Assembly (NCBI GenBank): GCA_023416455.1
Contig: JAEZHQ010000600.1
Coordinates: 1-7,017 of the forward strand
DNA: 7,017 nt
Direction: 5' to 3'
Source of the DNA: Pseudomonadota bacterium
Lineage (GTDB): Bacteria > Pseudomonadota > Alphaproteobacteria > Azospirillales > Azospirillaceae
Positions 6,144 to 7,017 of the stretch are shown one piece after another (position 1 is the stretch's first letter; every line of letters begins with the position of its first letter). The notes below the pieces were generated by a model. That model worked only from the letters and a program-made list of their open reading frames with translations, made no database searches and was not told the origin of the DNA. The position numbers were made by a program, and so were the translations under genes.

Positions 6144-6716
6144 TCAGCGGCGCATCGGCCAGGCCCGGCGGACCAGCCGGGCGTCGAGGTCGTCGGCCTC
6201 CGGCGTCGGTTCGCCCTGGCAGCGCATGGCAAAGGTGAAGGTGTCCATGACCCGGTCGAAGACGATCTCCTGGTCGTCCGGCCGCCGGCTGACCGACACC
6301 ACGGCGTAGCCCGCCGCCCGCGCCACCGCCGGCTCGCCGCGCAGCCCGCGCACCCCCCAGCCGGCCAGCGCCGCCTTGCAACGGAACAACTCGACCGAGA
6401 AGCCGCCGGCCGCGCCCGCCACCGCGTAGGTCGCCGCCACCGCCAGTGGGGCGAGCAGCCCGTCCCAGTCCAGGCAGTCCTCCCGCGACACCCAGACACC
6501 GCCGACCGAGCAGGGGGCGGCCCCGATGGCCTCGCCCAGCCCGGCGCGGAAGGCCCGCAGGGCGGTCACCGCCTCTCCGGCCGGCATCGGCTCCACCCGC
6601 TCGCCCTCGGGCATCAGCAGAAGGCGGCCGGCCCAGGCGGCGGTGGGGGGAAGCTGCTCGGTCAGGCGGGCGATCAGGGCCTCGCGCGCGGCGGCGAACG
6701 GAACGACCTTGGACAT
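6144..6716 (-). CDS. Conserved-looking hypothetical protein, 190 residues
   Basis: I do not recognise this protein. The first part (about 1-65) looks helical and Ala/Arg-rich (FAAAREALIARLTEQL). The middle (about 70-125) is more hydrophobic, with WVSREDCLDWDG and ELFRCKAAL. The end has VVSVSRRPDDQEIVFDRVMD and TFTFAMRCQGEPTPEADDL, then a basic tail. Four cysteines (C69, C81, C113, C166) are spread out and do not form a metal-binding pair. There is no signal peptide; alternating hydrophobic residues suggest a soluble alpha/beta protein. Shadow frames exist on both strands, but this frame has normal-looking amino-acid composition and ends exactly 3 bp from the converging stop of the phospholipase-like gene, which supports it as real. 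The Shine-Dalgarno is weak. A TTGACA box lies about 70 bp upstream. Confidence 0.78.
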   Translation of the reverse strand: MSKVVPFAAAREALIARLTEQLPPTAAWAGRLLLMPEGERVEPMPAGEAVTALRAFRAGLGEAIGAAPCSVGGVWVSREDCLDWDGLLAPLAVAATYAVAGAAGGFSVELFRCKAALAGWGVRGLRGEPAVARAAGYAVVSVSRRPDDQEIVFDRVMDTFTFAMRCQGEPTPEADDLDARLVRRAWPMRR

Positions 6717-6760
6717 GCGGACAGGGGCCGGATAAGGACGGTTGAGGGATCTGGGCGCGG

Positions 6761-6789
6761 AAGGAAGCGGATGCGGCCCCTCCTGTCAA
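6761..6789 (-). promoter_or_regulatory. Candidate promoter of the 190-residue hypothetical gene
   Basis: On the minus strand a consensus TTGACA (6789-6784) is followed after 17 bases by TTCCTT (6766-6761), a poor -10. The predicted start near 6754 gives a leader of about 38 nt. The -35 match is perfect, so the call rests mainly on it. A GC-rich 8-bp inverted repeat, CGCGGGCG/CGCCCGCG (6794-6801 and 6820-6827), lies just upstream and may be chance. Confidence 0.4.
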
Positions 6790-6861
6790 CCGGCGCGGGC
6801 GGACCGCGGGCTCTTGTCACGCCCGCGTCGGAAGCGCCCCGAAAAAATGCGGCCGGCGTGC

Positions 6862-6887
6862 GATTGCGCTTGCCAGCCTGCGCAATC
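6862..6887. repeat. Perfect 8-bp inverted repeat around the tRNA promoter -35 box
   Basis: GATTGCGC (6862-6869) and GCGCAATC (6880-6887) are exact reverse complements separated by 10 bases. The spacer begins with the -35 hexamer of the tRNA promoter. The arms are centred 18 bp apart. This could be a protein binding site occluding or recruiting RNA polymerase, or a coincidence in GC-rich DNA. No T tract follows on either strand, so it is not a standard terminator. Confidence 0.6.
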
Positions 6888-6898
6888 CGTCCTATAAG
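6870..6898 (+). promoter_or_regulatory. Sigma-70-type promoter of the tRNA cluster
   Basis: TTGCCA (6870-6875) and TATAAG (6893-6898) are separated by 17 bases. The predicted start near 6905 is about 5 nt before the mature tRNA-Asn. The stretch just after the -10 box is GC-rich, as in promoters of stable RNA genes under stringent control. Confidence 0.75.
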
Positions 6899-6909
6899 CC
6901 GGCCTCCGT

Positions 6910-6985
6910 TCCGGATTAGCTCAGTCGGTAGAGCAGCGGACTGTTAATCCGCGTGTCGCTGGTTCGAGTCCAGCATCCGGAGCCA
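6910..6985 (+). tRNA. tRNA-Asn (anticodon GTT)
   Basis: A complete 76-nt cloverleaf. Acceptor stem TCCGGAT/ATCCGGA (6910-6916 and 6975-6981), D arm GCTC-AGTCGGTA-GAGC, anticodon stem GCGGA/TCCGC with loop CTGTTAA (anticodon GTT at 6943-6945), five-base variable loop, and T arm GCTGG-TTCGAGT-CCAGC. All stems pair fully. The discriminator is G, as expected for asparagine, and CCA is encoded (6983-6985). It leads a tRNA cluster: the next tRNA begins 4 nt downstream, so the two must be processed from one transcript. Confidence 0.98.
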
Positions 6986-6989
6986 TATT

Positions 6990-7017
6990 GCGGGTGTAGC
7001 TCAGTTGGTTAGAGCGC
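6990..7017 (+). tRNA. 5' part of a second tRNA, cut by the window end; possibly tRNA-Asp
   Basis: GCGGGTG (acceptor arm), TA, GCTC, D loop AGTTGGTTA and GAGC are the first 28 bases of a tRNA with an ordinary D arm. The anticodon lies beyond the window. The 5' end resembles alphaproteobacterial tRNA-Asp; the longer D loop makes tRNA-Gly(GCC) less likely. The identity is a guess. Confidence 0.9.

Noticed and set aside
5246..6238. Second plus frame over the NAPE-PLD-like gene, and the minus frame at 5911-6789
   Set aside because: Both are shadows: Gly/Arg/Ala-rich, no motifs, overlapping convincingly coding frames.

Overview
The window is very GC-rich throughout, with compact genes on both strands. 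Its tartrate dehydratase, PDC-type sensor and small secreted peptide are of kinds common in alphaproteobacteria. I infer a chromosomal segment from an alphaproteobacterium, probably Azospirillum or another Rhodospirillales member; this comes from overall look and remembered homologues, not from a search.

Left part (1-2066, minus strand). The window opens inside a membrane-bound sensor gene (N-terminal 441 codons; the output domain lies beyond base 1). A gene-free stretch of about 520 bases follows, containing four tandem copies of a 14-bp unit. Next come a hairpin terminator and a 57-codon gene for a tiny exported peptide, whose ribosome binding site is a near-maximal complement of the 16S rRNA 3' end.

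Centre (2149-5082). A gene that closely matches D(-)-tartrate dehydratase of the enolase superfamily is read leftward. Divergent from it is a LysR-type regulator of the HypT/YjiE-like branch. The 137-bp gap between them holds a perfect palindrome with the T-N11-A pattern of LysR binding sites, placed about 64 bp upstream of the inferred tarD transcription start. The regulator gene runs almost directly (4-nt gap) into a glutathione S-transferase-like gene, so the two are probably translated from one message.

Right part (5136-7017). A metallo-beta-lactamase-fold hydrolase closely resembling N-acyl-phosphatidylethanolamine phospholipase D follows in the same direction. It converges, with a 3-bp gap, on a leftward gene of unknown function (190 codons). 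The window ends with a tRNA-Asn gene and the first 28 bases of a second tRNA. Both lie behind a good sigma-70-type promoter whose -35 box sits in the loop of a perfect 8-bp inverted repeat.

Overall this reads as ordinary chromosomal territory: a regulated organic-acid catabolic gene, a possible stress or detoxification operon, a lipid-hydrolase-like enzyme, and a tRNA cluster. I saw no mobile element, phage gene, CRISPR array or obvious new multi-gene system. The more interesting signals are regulatory (the LysR palindrome, the tRNA-promoter inverted repeat, the extreme Shine-Dalgarno, the 14-bp repeats). One protein-level point is the loss of most of the known redox-sensing methionines in the HypT-like regulator.
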